Shown here piece by piece: positions 5,601 through 5,662 of a stretch of 5,662 nt of DNA (the stretch's first letter is position 1; every line of letters starts with the position of its first letter). The position numbers were made by a program, and so were the translations under genes. Under the pieces are notes generated by a model. The model was not told where the DNA came from. It was given only the letters and a program-made list of their open reading frames with translations, and searched no databases. The DNA is taken from positions 1 to 5,662 of the forward strand of contig CAMDVY010000226.1 of assembly GCA_945878745.1 (NCBI GenBank). The letters are read 5' to 3'. The stretch is from Klebsiella pneumoniae. Its GTDB lineage: Bacteria; Pseudomonadota; Gammaproteobacteria; Pseudomonadales; Azotimanducaceae.

Positions 5601-5662
5601 AAAAGCGGATATCGGCATCGAATTCCTCGCCCCCTTCGTTGCCATCGGCGCCCAGACTATAC
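5590..5662 (-). CDS. gspG: Type II secretion major pseudopilin GspG, C-terminal end (partial)
   Basis: Only the last 23 codons and the TGA (5590-5592) are in the window; the rest lies beyond the right edge. The residues read YSLGADGNEGGEEFDADIRF then SDL. This is the hallmark C-terminus of GspG, 'SLGADG..GGEg.dADI', whose aspartates and backbone bind the calcium ion that stabilises the major pseudopilin (family knowledge). GspG polymerises into the pseudopilus and is normally preceded by gspF. It is followed by gspH after 9 bp, the canonical order. Confidence 0.93.
   Translation of the reverse strand, partial: YSLGADGNEGGEEFDADIRFSDL

Noticed and set aside
1..5662. CRISPR arrays, tRNA or rRNA genes, insertion sequences, toxin-antitoxin or phage genes
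   Set aside because: I saw no regularly spaced repeats, no cloverleaf or rRNA signatures, no transposase or integrase motifs and no small paired genes. The window is almost fully covered by the secretion genes and two neighbours.

Overview
This window shows the distal half of a type II secretion system (T2SS) operon on the minus strand. The overall base composition (moderately GC-rich), the gene order G-H-I-J-K-L-M and the protein motifs suggest a gammaproteobacterium. I cannot name a genus from the sequence alone.

Layout, in the direction of operon transcription (from the right edge leftwards): the last 23 codons of gspG (major pseudopilin, 5590-5662), then gspH (4987-5580), gspI (4610-4990), gspJ (3987-4607), gspK (2963-3994), gspL (1687-2913) and gspM (1178-1690). 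The genes are packed tightly. H/I and L/M overlap by 4 bp, J/K overlaps by 8 bp, G/H and I/J are separated by 9 and 2 bp, and the only real gap is 49 bp between K and L. No gspN follows gspM. Downstream on the same strand is a small protein (about 203 aa, 422-1033) that matches the N-terminal module of the DUF1631 family but lacks the long remainder of that family. The left edge holds the 3' end of an unrecognised plus-strand gene (3-407) that converges on it. A perfect 7-bp hairpin lies between the two.

How the genes work together (family knowledge): GspG polymerises into the periplasmic pseudopilus. GspH, GspI, GspJ and GspK are minor pseudopilins, and I, J and K form the tip complex that starts assembly. 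All four start with a prepilin-peptidase signal, visible here. GspL and GspM are the bitopic inner-membrane proteins that connect the cytoplasmic ATPase GspE to the pseudopilus and platform. The components GspC, D, E and F and the operon promoter must lie beyond the right edge. The prepilin peptidase GspO is not here.

I do not see an undescribed multi-gene system. The points most worth a second look are the short DUF1631-like protein placed directly after the secretion operon, an inverted-repeat cluster just upstream of it, the hairpin between the convergent genes, and a charged linker inside GspH.
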